From contig OX328111.1 of NCBI GenBank assembly GCA_946811185.2, positions 43,326,388 through 43,390,387 of the forward strand: a DNA stretch of 64,000 nucleotides, in the 5' to 3' direction. Shown piece after piece: positions 54,962-64,000 of the stretch. How positions within the stretch are numbered: position 1 is the stretch's first letter; every line of letters begins with the position of its first letter. The notes beneath the pieces were generated by a model. It was not told where the DNA came from. It saw only the letters and a list, made by a program, of their open reading frames with translations, and ran no database searches. This DNA comes from Hippopus hippopus (lineage: Eukaryota > Mollusca > Bivalvia > Cardiida > Cardiidae). The position numbers were made by a program, and so were the translations under genes.

Positions 54962-55195
54962 ATGGCTGGGAACCAGCATTTTGTCCTGTCCTCAAGATGT
55001 TTTCTACCCTTTGACAAAAAATTGTCATCTGCAAGTACTTTCAATTTGGATCAGTCTAACTTTTATGGTCCAAGTTTCTTGTTTTCTACTCTGTCAAAGA
55101 ACTTTAATTTATATGTACCACTTTCAGATTTGTCATCTGCAGATGCTATCAGTTTGGAAGTGTCCCTAATTTGTTGTTTGCTACAGGGTTAACCT
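54962..55195 (-). mobile_element. MITE-A with HLE-1 at its core
   Basis: Starts directly after CTAAAA with 'aatggctgggaaccagcatt'; the left arm is replaced by HLE-1. A scrap 'ggcaaaggaaaatgag' precedes HLE-1. Confidence 0.6.
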
Positions 55196-55234
55196 TTGTG
55201 GTGCTTAATATATGAAGTGGACATTCTCAGTAAG

Positions 55235-55615
55235 TAGTTACTCTTTATCCCAAACAACAACATTTTAGACAGGTCCAAATTCAAAGAATTTACAGAAGAC
55301 AAAATAAATGTGACTCAAAAACTTGAAATTTGTTTTTGAAAAGGTAGGAAAGAACTGTGAGAAAAGGAGAAAATGCTGGTTACGAGATTTTTTCTCCTTT
55401 ACCCACAATATTTTAAAAAGGCTTGTTCCTTAGGGGTGTTGAAAGACAGGATTGTGTGGTTAAAAATGCAGACATTGCAATTTCAAGGTTGTTTTTGTCA
55501 GAGTATCCGACAAAGTAGTGGACAGTGAAGATCTAAGATCAAACTGCATGCTCTGTGCAGTCTGATCTTGATCTACTGTCCACATAGTAATTAATTCCAA
55601 GTTCAGCAACAGTTA
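55235..55615. mobile_element. MITE-A then MITE-B-like core
   Basis: 55235-55465 plus-strand MITE-A ('ctctttatcccaaacaacaa' start). 55478-55615 MITE-B subfamily ('agatctaagatcaaactgca' / 'gcagtctgatcttgatctac'). Confidence 0.65.
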
Positions 55616-55682
55616 CAAATAGTTCAGACTCTTGCACAACTTCTGTAGATTCATATAGGATTTTATCCATATTATTTCACAC

Positions 55683-55744
55683 CTTTCCATAAGTAATTTC
55701 AAAACTTCCTATTTTTGCCGTCCCAGTCTTAAAAATGATAATTT
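55683..55744 (-). CDS. candidate internal exon of minus-strand gene M2
   Basis: 62 bp between a pyrimidine-rich acceptor ('tcttttccaaatcttctag') and donor GGAAAG|GTGTGA. The first two bases complete the Lys codon begun by the exon at 56420. It then reads IIIFKTGTAKIGSFEITYGK to a codon boundary. Product unidentified. Confidence 0.45.
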
Positions 55745-55940
55745 CTAGAAGATTTGGAAAAGATAAAAGAATCCTTTAGACCTATTTCTGTCCAATTATA
55801 TCATTGAATAACCACATACTGAATTATTAATTGTAATATGCAAAAAGCATACTGTCAAACCAATATCCAATGAAAAATAAAAGAAAAAAGATAAAAAAAA
55901 AACCCAGGATTTTTCCACATAAAAAATATAGAAGTTTCAA

Positions 55941-56350
55941 TCCTTAACCACAAAATTTAGATATTTAACAACCCTGCAAAACAGGGCTTTTGAAAACATT
56001 CTGGGAAAAGGAGAAAAATGCTGGGGAGCAGCACAATGTTTTTGACCCTTATAAACAAAAGTAGCATCATTGCACCATATTAAATCTTTACCAAACAACT
56101 AAATTTTCACTTGATTGAATTGGAAACATTTCCAATGACAAATTGAATGTAGCTCAAATGGTGATTTCTGTCTTCAAAAGAGTAGAAAACCTTGTTGGAA
56201 TTAAGAAAATGCTTCTTTCCCACAATGTTTTCAAAAGCTAAATCTTTCAGCTATAATTCAGGATTGTGTGATAAAGAGTTAAGTGATCCTCTGGAAATGC
56301 TTTAAATTGGATAGTTCTAACATTAGGTTTTTTTGGGTGAAGAGTAAAAT
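55941..56350. mobile_element. MITE-A copies
   Basis: 55941-56075 (minus, short), 56090-56282 (plus, palindrome mostly deleted), 56279-56350 (minus fragment). Confidence 0.55.
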
Positions 56351-56419
56351 AATTTTTGGGACAAAACACAATGAATTTTATGATTAGGAAATAAATTCAT
56401 ATTAGGACAAACCACTTAC

Positions 56420-56533
56420 TTGTTAACTGGACAAAAACATACAACTTGTGTTTTACTAAACTAAACATTTGTGCAGCATCTCCACCAATGCAAGTATCCT
56501 GCAGCAAGACACTCTGGTCATCAATATGGACAC
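56420..56533 (-). CDS. candidate internal exon of minus-strand gene M2
   Basis: 114 bp between acceptor 'atgaaaaatttcag' and donor AACAA|GTAAGTGG. One frame is open and strongly protein-like (VHIDDQSVLLQDTCIGGDAA then QMFSLVKHKLYVFVQLT). It joins in phase with both the next exon at 55744 and the previous one at 58906. No domain recognised. Confidence 0.55.
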
Positions 56534-56562
56534 CTGAAATTTTTCATTGAAATAATTGATCC

Positions 56563-56830
56563 TTAACTCTTTCACACATGATTGAATTCTAGATTTGTCT
56601 TAATTGAAAGCATTTCCAGACAACAAATGAAAATGTTGCCAAAAGCATGTTTTTTATCTTAGAAAGGGTAGAAAACATTGTGGGAAAAAGAGAAAATGCT
56701 GATTACTAGCATTTTCTCCCTTACCCACAATATTTTCAACAGGCTTCTATTGTAAATAGTTCACTCTTTGCAAATTGATAAAATTCTAGATTTATCCAAA
56801 TTTAAAGCATTTGCAGATAACAAATTTTAC
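56563..56830 (+). mobile_element. MITE-A plus an extra left half
   Basis: 56563-56765 with intact palindrome ('gctgattactagc'); 56766-56830 repeats a left end. 56831-57340 has nothing else beyond a G-run at 57159-57168. Confidence 0.6.
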
Positions 56831-57339
56831 TTCATGCTTTTCAATAGTTTATGGTTTGATATTTCATGGTTACGATGACCAGTGAAAAATAAGATTTCCT
56901 ACTTTCTAACTCTTCAATTGAAGGTGCAAACAGTAGTTCCTGCGCACTAGTCACCTAGGTAATGGCAGATACCATTCAACCAGAGGAAAATATGATGTAA
57001 TTTATGTGAATTTACCCTACATTTCTTGTGCTTTTCATAATATTGAGGGGTATGTCATGGGGGAATTACCCAAAACAACTGTACTGGATTTTGACAAAAG
57101 TCCCAACAGAAAACGGGTTAAAAGCATGAAACAAATAGAATATTTGTTTTTTTTTTGGGGGGGGGGGGTTAAAGGTTGAAATATCTCATGAATACCAGTG
57201 GTAATATTTTCATTTTTGGCTGTATCACTTGTGAAAATATTACCAATGATGTTCAAAGAAATATACTTCCATCTTTCTCAAAAAAAAACCAACAAAAATT
57301 CTCTGTAAATATGGCATAAATGCCAGTGTGGGTATCACA

Positions 57340-57513
57340 GAATAGGATTTCATCCTTTTTCCACAATGATTTAAAAAGCACTGGATTGTTTGGTAAAGGT
57401 TTAAATGGACAGGGAAATTCCACTTGTCCAATTTGAGAAGATGTGTGGATAACAGTTCTTGGTACAGTGGTGGAATTTGTCTTTGAATAGGCAGAAAATA
57501 TTGTTGGAAAAGG
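57340..57513 (+). mobile_element. MITE-A right scrap and left half, split by HLE-5
   Basis: 57340-57403 is a right end. 57403-57513 is a left half stopping at 'attgttggaaaaggaa'. The right half is 57806-57905. Confidence 0.6.
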
Positions 57514-57805
57514 AAACAAGAGCACCACATGCAGGTGTCAACTCTCAATTGAAGTTGCTTGATTTTCAGTGAAAATTCAAAGTTGAAAAACAGGCATAAC
57601 TGTGTCAGAAATGCTTTGATGATTATCTGCCCTTGTTGTATGGGTTTTCCTTTTGATAGTGAACAACTTGCCCAAGTTTGAAGAGGTAAATATCTTCAGT
57701 AATGACTGAGATAATACAAAAAGTCAAGGTTTTTGAAAAGTTTTTGCATGAAGCAGACAATGCCTGGGCAACAAGAATACCTCTGTTTTCTTCAAAAACA
57801 GCTGA
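57514..57805 (+). mobile_element. HLE-5 inserted in the MITE-A core
   Basis: Begins ACAAGAGCACCACATGCAGG (hairpin CACC/GGTG). No tandem core. The 3' limit is set by the resumption of MITE-A at 'gatatgctaataaccagt'. Confidence 0.6.
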
Positions 57806-58100
57806 GTAGATATGCTAATAACCAGTATTTTTTTCCTTTTCCCACAATGTTTTCAGCCATTTCCCACAGGGCTGTAAAAGCACAAGATTGTTTAATAAGG
57901 GGTAAACTAACAACAGATACTTAATAAATAGACCTGCTCTAAGCTTAGCCCTTTACCAGATGACAATATTCATAACTTGTCCCAACTGAAAGCATTTTCA
58001 GATGACAAGCTTTACTTAAACATGGTATTTCTTTTTCAAATGGTAGCAAAACATTGTGGGAAAAGGAGAAAATGATAGTATCAAAACAATTTTTTAATGT
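57806..58100 (+). mobile_element. MITE-A right half and a further MITE-A
   Basis: 57806-57905 completes the split copy; 57950-58100 is a left half with truncated palindrome. Confidence 0.6.
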
Positions 58101-58122
58101 TTTTTTTTTTATATTTCAACCC

Positions 58123-58497
58123 TTAACTCTTTACCAAACGACAAAAATGTCAACTTCTCAAGATTGAAAGTATTAGCAGACGACAGTTTAAATGGCACTG
58201 AAATGATGTGGTTTGTCTATCATAGAGTGGAAAACATTGTTGGAAAAAGAGAAAATGCTGGTTACCAGCATTTTTTCTTTTTCCTACAACGTTTTCAAAA
58301 GGCTTCTTTTTCGAGTCTTTAAAACTCAGGATTGTATGGTAAAGGGTTAACCTGCTAAATATGTGAAATCTTTCAGCTGATACTAGAAACCCGCATGTTA
58401 CTATTTCAAAGGTATTTTTTGGAGGAAAAATCTTTCCTTATTGGACAGTGTAGATCTAAGATTAGACTGCACATCCTATGCTCTCTGATCTAAATGG
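58123..58497. mobile_element. MITE-A joined to MITE-B at one TTAA
   Basis: MITE-A 58123-58350 is near-intact. TTAA 58347-58350 starts a minus-strand MITE-B reaching about 58497. Confidence 0.75.
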
Positions 58498-58511
58498 TCC
58501 CCAACAGGTCC

Positions 58512-58680
58512 TTGACCTGTCTTAACAGCTTAGGCCATAATCAGGCGGTCAGTGCAACTACGTATATGTTTACTGGCTTTCTCACACCAGTACTAACACA
58601 ACTTTCTGTCCAAATCACTGACTACTTTTCCCACATGTATCAGGTGAGAGGTGGAAAATCACCTGACAAAAGCAAATAAA
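58512..58680 (-). repeat. SINE-B, partial
   Basis: 'cttaacagcttaggccataa', 'ggctttctcacaccagtact' and 'tatcaggtgagaggtggaaa' match SINE-B. Confidence 0.6.
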
Positions 58681-58703
58681 ATAACTGAGAATATTGTTTA
58701 CAT

Positions 58704-58866
58704 TTAACCTTTTACCACACAATCCTGACTTTTATCGACCCTATGGTAGCTTTTTGAGAACCTTGTAAAGACCAAATGTGTCATTTGTCATAAGCCACCA
58801 TTAAGTCATCTGCAAAATTGTCCCAATTCAGACATGTCTGATATTTTGTCCTATTGTAAAGAGATA
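58704..58866 (-). mobile_element. MITE-A, palindrome deleted
   Basis: 'aaccttttaccacacaatcc' start and 'gtcctattgtaaagagat' end, with the middle missing. Confidence 0.55.
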
Positions 58867-58905
58867 AAACAACACAACAACATGACCACTGTAATCTGTC
58901 CTTAC

Positions 58906-59023
58906 CTTTCATGACTTAAAAATTGGTACATTCATCATCAAGGTGTCCACAGTGATAAGTCAAAGTGAATAGCAGCACTTCTGCATGGTGTAGATTCTTT
59001 AGACAACATGAAAGAGCTTTTAA
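58906..59023 (-). CDS. candidate internal exon of gene M2 with in-frame stop
   Basis: 118 bp between acceptor 'ctagatatttgtatttgcag' and donor ATGAAAG|GTAAGG. The frame that agrees in phase with 56533 reads LKALSCCLKNLHHAEVLLFT onward to CGHLDDECTNF, then TAA at 58916-58918, eleven bases before the donor. Either the exon is damaged, or another frame (KSSFMLSKESTPCRSAAI, stopping earlier) is used. 59024-59270 holds nothing clear. Confidence 0.4.
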
Positions 59024-59269
59024 CTGCAAATACAAATATCTAGAGGCAGTAAAAGAGGAATTTATGTACAATGTACTATGTATCTATACAACTGGCATCT
59101 TTTGAGAAAAACAGAAAAATATGACCAAAGCATTGGCGAATACAAGGTTCATTCATTTAATTGTGTCACTAATAGGCCTCCATACCACATATTCCCGCAA
59201 TTTTTTTGAAAATGTCCCCCTAAAATTACACAAGTGCGGGCTTCCCCAAAAAAAAAAAATGTTGTTGCT

Positions 59270-59690
59270 GTGGCAGATTTAATTAAGCAGGCTTACAGTG
59301 AAAAAAACAGCTAAGAGAGTTGGCATATCACTGGGGTCAGTTCATAAGATTTTGACCAAGGAGTTAAAACTTCTTAAGATTTGTGCTCCATGGGTCCGAC
59401 ACCTCTTGACAGATTTACAAAAGGCTACTCATGTAAAAATGGCCAAAGTTTTTCTTAAAAAGAACAAAAACCTGCATTTATTATTTTGAGCCCCAGAGAC
59501 GCGTCAATAATAAACAGTGGCTGCACAAAGACCAAGCTAGGCGGTTCATAGCAAAAAGAATAACAAGCATGGGAAAAGTTTTATATGCCATCTTTTTTAA
59601 TTGAGATGATCCAATTGCTCAAATTCCTGTACCAAATGGCTAAATGGTTACAGGCAAGTTTTACAAGTACACACACTGTGAAAAATGGCG
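59270..59690 (+). pseudogene. decayed mariner transposase fragment
   Basis: Frames with stops and shifts read VGISLGSVHKILTKELKLLK, later FEPQRRVNNKQWLHKDQARR and MGKVLYAIFFN, IPVPNG. These align by eye with residues 107-240 of the intact transposase next door (VGISLLRVHFIL, KVLYCIFFS, IPVPKG). It is a different, older mariner lineage, with no intact TIR seen. Confidence 0.7.
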
Positions 59691-59893
59691 ATCTAGAACC
59701 AGATTAAGGGGCCTGTGCCTTATAGATGTTGTCGCACAGGCATTTAATTCCCCACAGAAACACAGTAAATAATGTTTGTTTAAGGTTTCAGTAAACTGGA
59801 ATGGTTTCTAAACATCCTCAAACTGGCAGGCCTTGCGTAACTGATGGCAGGTTAGACTGTCATTTATTACATAAAACCTCCCCAGGCAACATA

Positions 59894-61232
59894 CGAGGGT
59901 TGTTCGATATGTAATGTGTATTGTACAATATCTCAAAAGCATTCGACTCAAATAGTGAAATGAACATTACATCCCTTCAAAGTATTCTCTGCGGTTTGAA
60001 ATACATAATTTCAATTTCTGAATCCATTTCTGAAATGCGTCACGGTACGCTGATTTAGGTAGACCTCTGAGGCACTGACTGATGGCTGAGCCAAGGGCTT
60101 GTCGGGACTTGTAACGACGACCAGATGAGATCTTTTTAAGTTTTGAAAAAAGGAAAAAGTCGCATGGGGCTAGATCTGGAGAGTATGGTTGGTGTGGCAA
60201 GACGGTAACCTTCTCCGACTTCAAAAATTGCTTCACAAGCTCAGATGTATGTGATCGAGCATTATCATGAAGTAGACAAACATGCCTAAATCCTGACACA
60301 GGGCGTCGTTTAAGATAATATTTCTTGACCTTTTTTAGTATAACATCTCGGTAATACCGACCTGTAACACTTTTGCCCTTCGGCACCGGAATTTGTAAGG
60401 CTATACCATCACATGAGAAGAATATGCAATAAAGAACCTTCTTTGTGCTTATGCTTCTTTTGGCAACTACAGGCCTTCTACCGTGTTTAGTTAGCCATAT
60501 TTTGTTTCCAATTTTTCTTAGTGGCTCGAAATAGTGAACCCATGTTTTGTCACCAGTAACAATGTTTGCAAATCGTCTTTGATTGAATTTGGGAAACATT
60601 TTGAGCAATTGCTTAGCGGTTTGTACTCGTACCCGTTTTTGGTCATCTGTCAAAATATGTGGTATCCATCTGGCAGAAATCTTTCGTACTCTCAAAATAT
60701 GCTTCAAAATGAAATGCACCCGCAATAGCGATATGCCAACAGCGTTAGCAATATCACGAATCATATATCTGCCGTCACTTTCAATTATTTCCCTGACTTT
60801 TGAGACATTTGCCTTGCCTGTTACAGTCACAGGTCGGCCAGATTTTGCTGCATCTTTGACAGACTCTGTGCCAGTCAGAAATTTCTTTCTCCACCTACAA
60901 ACTGTCTCATAAGATACCTTATCAGACCCATAAACTTCCCCCAATTCAGTAAAAATCTGCATCACCGAATGACCGAGTTTTGCACGAACTTTTATATAAG
61001 CTCTAATTTCTTTAATATTCTTAATCCGTTTCCCAACCATTTTTACAACAGTGGTCAACGACTAGCTCTATTGAAATGACTATAAGTTTAAAACTATGTG
61101 GAGCTGAAGGCTCGTGTTTATACCGTTGGAAAGGTATTGAATAGAGCTATTCAGACGTATCATCATCCACGAAATCGTGCAAAGCGTTATCGCGCTGTGG
61201 TACAATACACATTACATATCAAACAGCCCTCG
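59894..61232 (-). mobile_element. complete mariner element, 1339 bp
   Basis: TIRs of about 33 bp begin CGAGGGTTGTTCGATATGTA (left) and CGAGGGCTGTTTGATATGTA (right), two mismatches, then TGTGTATTGTAC in both. TA duplicated at 59892-59893 and 61233-61234. It encodes one intact transposase. Confidence 0.9.
59967..61058 (-). CDS. mariner transposase, intact, 363 aa
   Basis: Cut-and-paste transposase acting on its own TIRs and TA targets. Residues 1-115 are the paired helix-turn-helix region, with the AKSGRPVTVT hook at 71-80. The catalytic triad is D170 (VTGDKTW), D265 (LLHDNARSH) and D300 (YSPDLAPCDFFLF). The D265-D300 spacing is 34, the mariner DD34D signature. The WIPHILTDDQK (WVPHEL-like) block lies at 131-141. 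Length and an undamaged frame fit a full transposase. An alternative start is Met7. About 170 bp of 5' and 70 bp of 3' non-coding sequence separate it from the TIRs, as in other mariners. It looks recently active. Confidence 0.92.
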   Translation of the reverse strand: MTTVVKMVGKRIKNIKEIRAYIKVRAKLGHSVMQIFTELGEVYGSDKVSYETVCRWRKKFLTGTESVKDAAKSGRPVTVTGKANVSKVREIIESDGRYMIRDIANAVGISLLRVHFILKHILRVRKISARWIPHILTDDQKRVRVQTAKQLLKMFPKFNQRRFANIVTGDKTWVHYFEPLRKIGNKIWLTKHGRRPVVAKRSISTKKVLYCIFFSCDGIALQIPVPKGKSVTGRYYRDVILKKVKKYYLKRRPVSGFRHVCLLHDNARSHTSELVKQFLKSEKVTVLPHQPYSPDLAPCDFFLFSKLKKISSGRRYKSRQALGSAISQCLRGLPKSAYRDAFQKWIQKLKLCISNRREYFEGM

Positions 61233-61234
61233 TA

Positions 61235-61680
61235 TATATTTTTGATAATACACCAGTGTATTATTGTTTTTTGGGTCCCGGTTCTGATCAATTTTCAGTC
61301 ATAAGCACATGAAGCTTGAGAAACCAACCACAGTAAATGCCGGATTTGTAGTCCTTCGCCGTTGCGCGAAAGAATGACATCACTGTTGCTAAGGCGTATA
61401 CGCATGGGCAGTTTTTGACGTTCTTGTTTGATGAAAGGCAAGAAATGCAGTGAAAGCTTTTTAAAAACAATAAATGTGCTGAATTGGTTGCATTTACCCC
61501 ATCTAGAAACTGTTTTATTCTACTTGGTGTAAATATCATGGAGCTATCTACCTGTATATGTACACATTTGAACCCAACTATGACTGTAAACATGGACCCT
61601 AGTGAAGCTGAACAGTACATAAGCAATAGATAATGATGCAGGATATTTTTGTCTGTTATTCGTATTATGTGATAAACAGA
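61235..61680. other. repeat-poor interval with several CpGs
   Basis: A minus-strand open frame (61288-61626) exists but has no supported start or domain. 61340-61400 is CpG-richer ('cttcgccgttgcgcgaaag'). Confidence 0.3.
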
Positions 61681-61681
61681 A

Positions 61682-61812
61682 TCTCACATTTGTGTTTATG
61701 TATTATCATTTTCATCAAACTTGTTCACTAAAATGTATTTGACGCTCGCGTCATACAATTTTAGTCAACTTGTTTGATAAAAATGATAACACATAAACAC
61801 TCATGTAAGATC
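61682..61812. mobile_element. foldback (palindromic) element, about 55-bp arms
   Basis: 'gtgtttatgtattatcattt' to 'tttgacgctcg' faces 'cgcgtcatacaattttagtc' to 'aatgataacacataaacac'. Almost no loop. Confidence 0.75.
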
Positions 61813-61829
61813 CTCTATTTGGAACTGAT

Positions 61830-62565
61830 GCGATACCACTGGTTATAAGTAGAGACACTGTTCTGAGGCATCTGGGTCACTATGTGGGAACCATAAGACC
61901 TGTGTAAGCCATAATATGTGGTATACATGTTCACATGACTTCATCATGTTGCCTGAATGAGCTAGGCATGAGAACATTTACATTGGCATAGGCATCAGTG
62001 GAACTGAGTTGTCTCTGCTGACAAAACAAGATTTAATCTAAGCCACCATGAGGGGAGGCTGAGGGTGTTCTGAAGAAGAGAGGAGAAATTTGCTGACTCA
62101 TATGTAGTACAAAGAAGGAAGTTTGGTGGGGGTAGTGACATGGTACGGGATGGAATTATGGGAAATCTGATCTGGTCATTGTGACTGTCAATCTCAACAC
62201 AGCTGAGTACATAAATCAAGTCTTGAGACCAGTGGCTGTTCCGTTTATTGACTTGTATGCTTCCATCAGACTGATGCATGACAACACACATCTGCAACCT
62301 GCACAGCTTACACAGCAATATCTGAATGCAAACAGCATAGCTGTCTTACCTTGACCAACCGTTACTCAAGACCTGAACCAAAAAAAGCATGTTTGGGACC
62401 TGCTTTGGCGTACAGTAAGGTTCAGGCATGTTGTCAATAATTTAAAGATGTAACAAATGATCTACAGGCAGAATGGAACATCATTCTTCCATGTGTCATG
62501 CAACATTGTGTCAATTCAAGGAGATATCATTTTTTACAGGTAATACAACAAGCCGAGGTCATACC
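61830..62565 (+). pseudogene. Tc1-like transposase pseudogene
   Basis: Broken frames read TTGYK, RHLGHYVGTIRP, then RVFRRRGERFADSYVVQRRK, FGGGSVMVWDG, LRPVAVPFIDLY, MHDNTHLQPAQLTQQYLNAN, IAVLP, LNPKKHVWDLLWR and LQAEWNIILPCVMQ. The order and the GGGSVMVW, HDN and NPxxHVWD motifs are those of Tc1 transposases. Several stops (for example TGA in place of Trp in LPWP) show it is dead. Confidence 0.85.
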
Positions 62566-63420
62566 CGATATTAAGGACATTTTCCACAGTTTTAATTCTT
62601 CCATAGAATTATTTTTTGTTTTCACATATGTAGTGTAAAATTTTATGCTGAATACAAAAATGAAATGAAAATGATATGTTGATGTATTCGTTTAATTGTT
62701 AAATGCTTGTTTCAATGGTAACAGTATATCCGCAAAAATTAAAAAAAAAAATCAGCCTTTGGCTTGAAAATGATAATTTCATTATCAGACAGCTTTGGTC
62801 TTATAATTCAAGAAAAGTCAGAGATAAATATTTGTATATCTTCATCTAACATTCTGAAAATCTGATTTCATACGACTTTTGGTAGAAAGGGTAATTTTAT
62901 TGCAACTTTGTATCCACAAAAAGCCAATTAATTATGAGTTCTTTATGTAAAACTGGGTTATCAAAAATACCATTCCATAGATTTTGTCCAATTTTTCTGT
63001 ATAGAACCCTTGGAATATCTTCTATTTAGATTTAACATAAAAACAATAGGCTGATATAATAAGTTTCTTACAAATTACAGTTTCCATGGCAACCTCAACA
63101 AATTTTTTCACAAAAATTCCTAGTTTAACCGAAAACTGACTGTGCAAAATTATTTAAAAAAATACAAACATAGTAACATATTAGTATAATAAAACGTTTA
63201 ATAAGTAAAATCTAAGTGATAATTCAGCTTTTATCAAGGAGAAAAGGTCTGCCCATAAGTGGAGAAAGGTTCGGGTAAACAAGGTAAATTTGCAAATTTA
63301 TTTCAAATGAGGGCTGGTAAAATATTTGAAGTATATGACCTGGTTATAATATGCATTACTTAAAGTCAGGTAAGTACCCTGAATAAGAAACACTATTTTA
63401 TCCTTTCAGCCCCATAGGCA
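62566..63420. other. no recognisable feature
   Basis: AT-rich. A lone donor-like TCAG|GTAAGT on the plus strand near 63371 has no convincing open exon before it. Confidence 0.35.
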
Positions 63421-63424
63421 AAAA

Positions 63425-63500
63425 CAGGGGCTTTGGCAGATTGCAGAGATCAACATCAGACTTCACAGATTATGCAGTCTGATCTTGGATCCATAGCAAC
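63425..63500. mobile_element. MITE-B core
   Basis: 'gagatcaacatcagacttca' / 'gcagtctgatcttggatcca' palindrome. Confidence 0.5.
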
Positions 63501-63711
63501 CACTTGTTTAATCAAGTCTGTAGGCTAATAATTCGACTTGGACTCTAATTCAACAACCGTTTTTCCATGACTCATTCTTTGATACCGATTTCTCATTGTG
63601 AGAATACATTTCTGTATACTTGGCATTACAAGAAGTGGGTGGGGAGCTGACAGTGACCTTCACTTCTTCTGCCTTGTTAGTTATATGCAGTCAGTAATTC
63701 TTGTAGTATCA

Positions 63712-63812
63712 TTTCCTCGAAATGCAAACTAAATCCTTGAAATACAGTCTTAGATTTCCTCAAAATGCAAACTAAATCCTTGAAATACAGTGTAACTTAG
63801 ATTTCCTCGCAA
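63712..63812. repeat. 45-bp tandem repeat, 2.3 units
   Basis: 'tttcctcgaaatgcaaacta' followed by 'aatccttgaaatacagt' occurs twice, then a partial third unit. Confidence 0.8.
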
Positions 63813-63822
63813 AATGTCGTTT

Positions 63823-64000
63823 AAAGGGCAACTACAGCCCAAAGCTACTTTTGGATATAAGAATCCTTAAAAGAAAACAATCTTAAAATTAAAGCCTCTA
63901 TTTCAAAGTCTTTCGTAAAAAGGGAGTTATAAGCATAAATGTGGTTTGCACACCTGTGCGAGTTTGTGAAATCTTCAATAAACCGGATGTGACGTATGAA
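63823..64000 (+). mobile_element. possible left end of a second Kolobok/T2-like element
   Basis: TTTAAAGGGCAACTACAGCC resembles the TTAAAGGGCAAATC terminus at 13873. About 155 bp further in is GATGTGACGTATGAA, in a position like the left TGACGTCA. Cut off by the window end. Confidence 0.4.

Overview
The window is eukaryotic, AT-rich and intron-rich. Its repeat content is what I would expect of a marine bivalve mollusc, possibly a clam: several tRNA-headed SINEs, hundreds of short TTAA-flanked foldback elements, Helitron-like elements carrying 145-162 bp tandem cores, and mariner/Tc1 remnants. The bivalve assignment is inference from repeat style; no database was searched.

Recognisable host coding sequence is sparse and split by repeat-filled introns. 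On the plus strand, two 3' exons (21377-21599 and 22810-23003) encode the end of a SAM-dependent methyltransferase-like protein whose last exon has an in-frame TGA. On the minus strand there is a phase-consistent exon series from about 42.3 kb down to a stop at 30099. There is also an exon series 59023-58906, 56533-56420 and 55744-55683, a terminal exon pair near 13.0 and 10.4 kb, and an 852-bp acidic ORF (47745-48596) with its own splice acceptor. None of the minus-strand proteins is identified.

Mobile DNA dominates. Family MITE-A (about 230 bp, termini TTAA-CYCTTTACCAAAC, giant central palindrome) is present in more than 50 copies or pieces. Family MITE-B (about 210 bp, TTAA-CCCTTAGGCTGCTAAG) often shares one TTAA with MITE-A. 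Two further TIR families (MITE-C, MITE-D), four SINE families, six Helitron-like families (HLE), an intact 363-aa DD34D mariner (59894-61232), an internally deleted mariner (43425-44419) and Tc1 and mariner pseudogenes make up much of the rest.

Tandem arrays: 35-bp (10992-11200), about 90-bp (11200-12560), 60-bp (13515-13770), 39-bp (18430-20670), 31-bp (29155-29355), 162/648-bp (32095-33420), 157-bp (37555-38615), 33-bp (45325-45690), 412-bp (45953-47690), 70-bp (51655-52150) and 145-bp (8000-9040; 53870-54860).

The most unusual unit lies at 13873-17500. It has Kolobok/T2-like TTAAAGGGCAAATC termini, mirror-image TGACGTCA-containing ends, a THAP-domain gene reading inward from the left and a decayed acidic RPYMYEP gene reading inward from the right. 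A second element of the same type may begin at 63823 and run off the window. Two internal duplications preserve both empty and occupied insertion sites, so target-site behaviour of MITE-B (TTAA) and of a mariner (TA) can be read directly.
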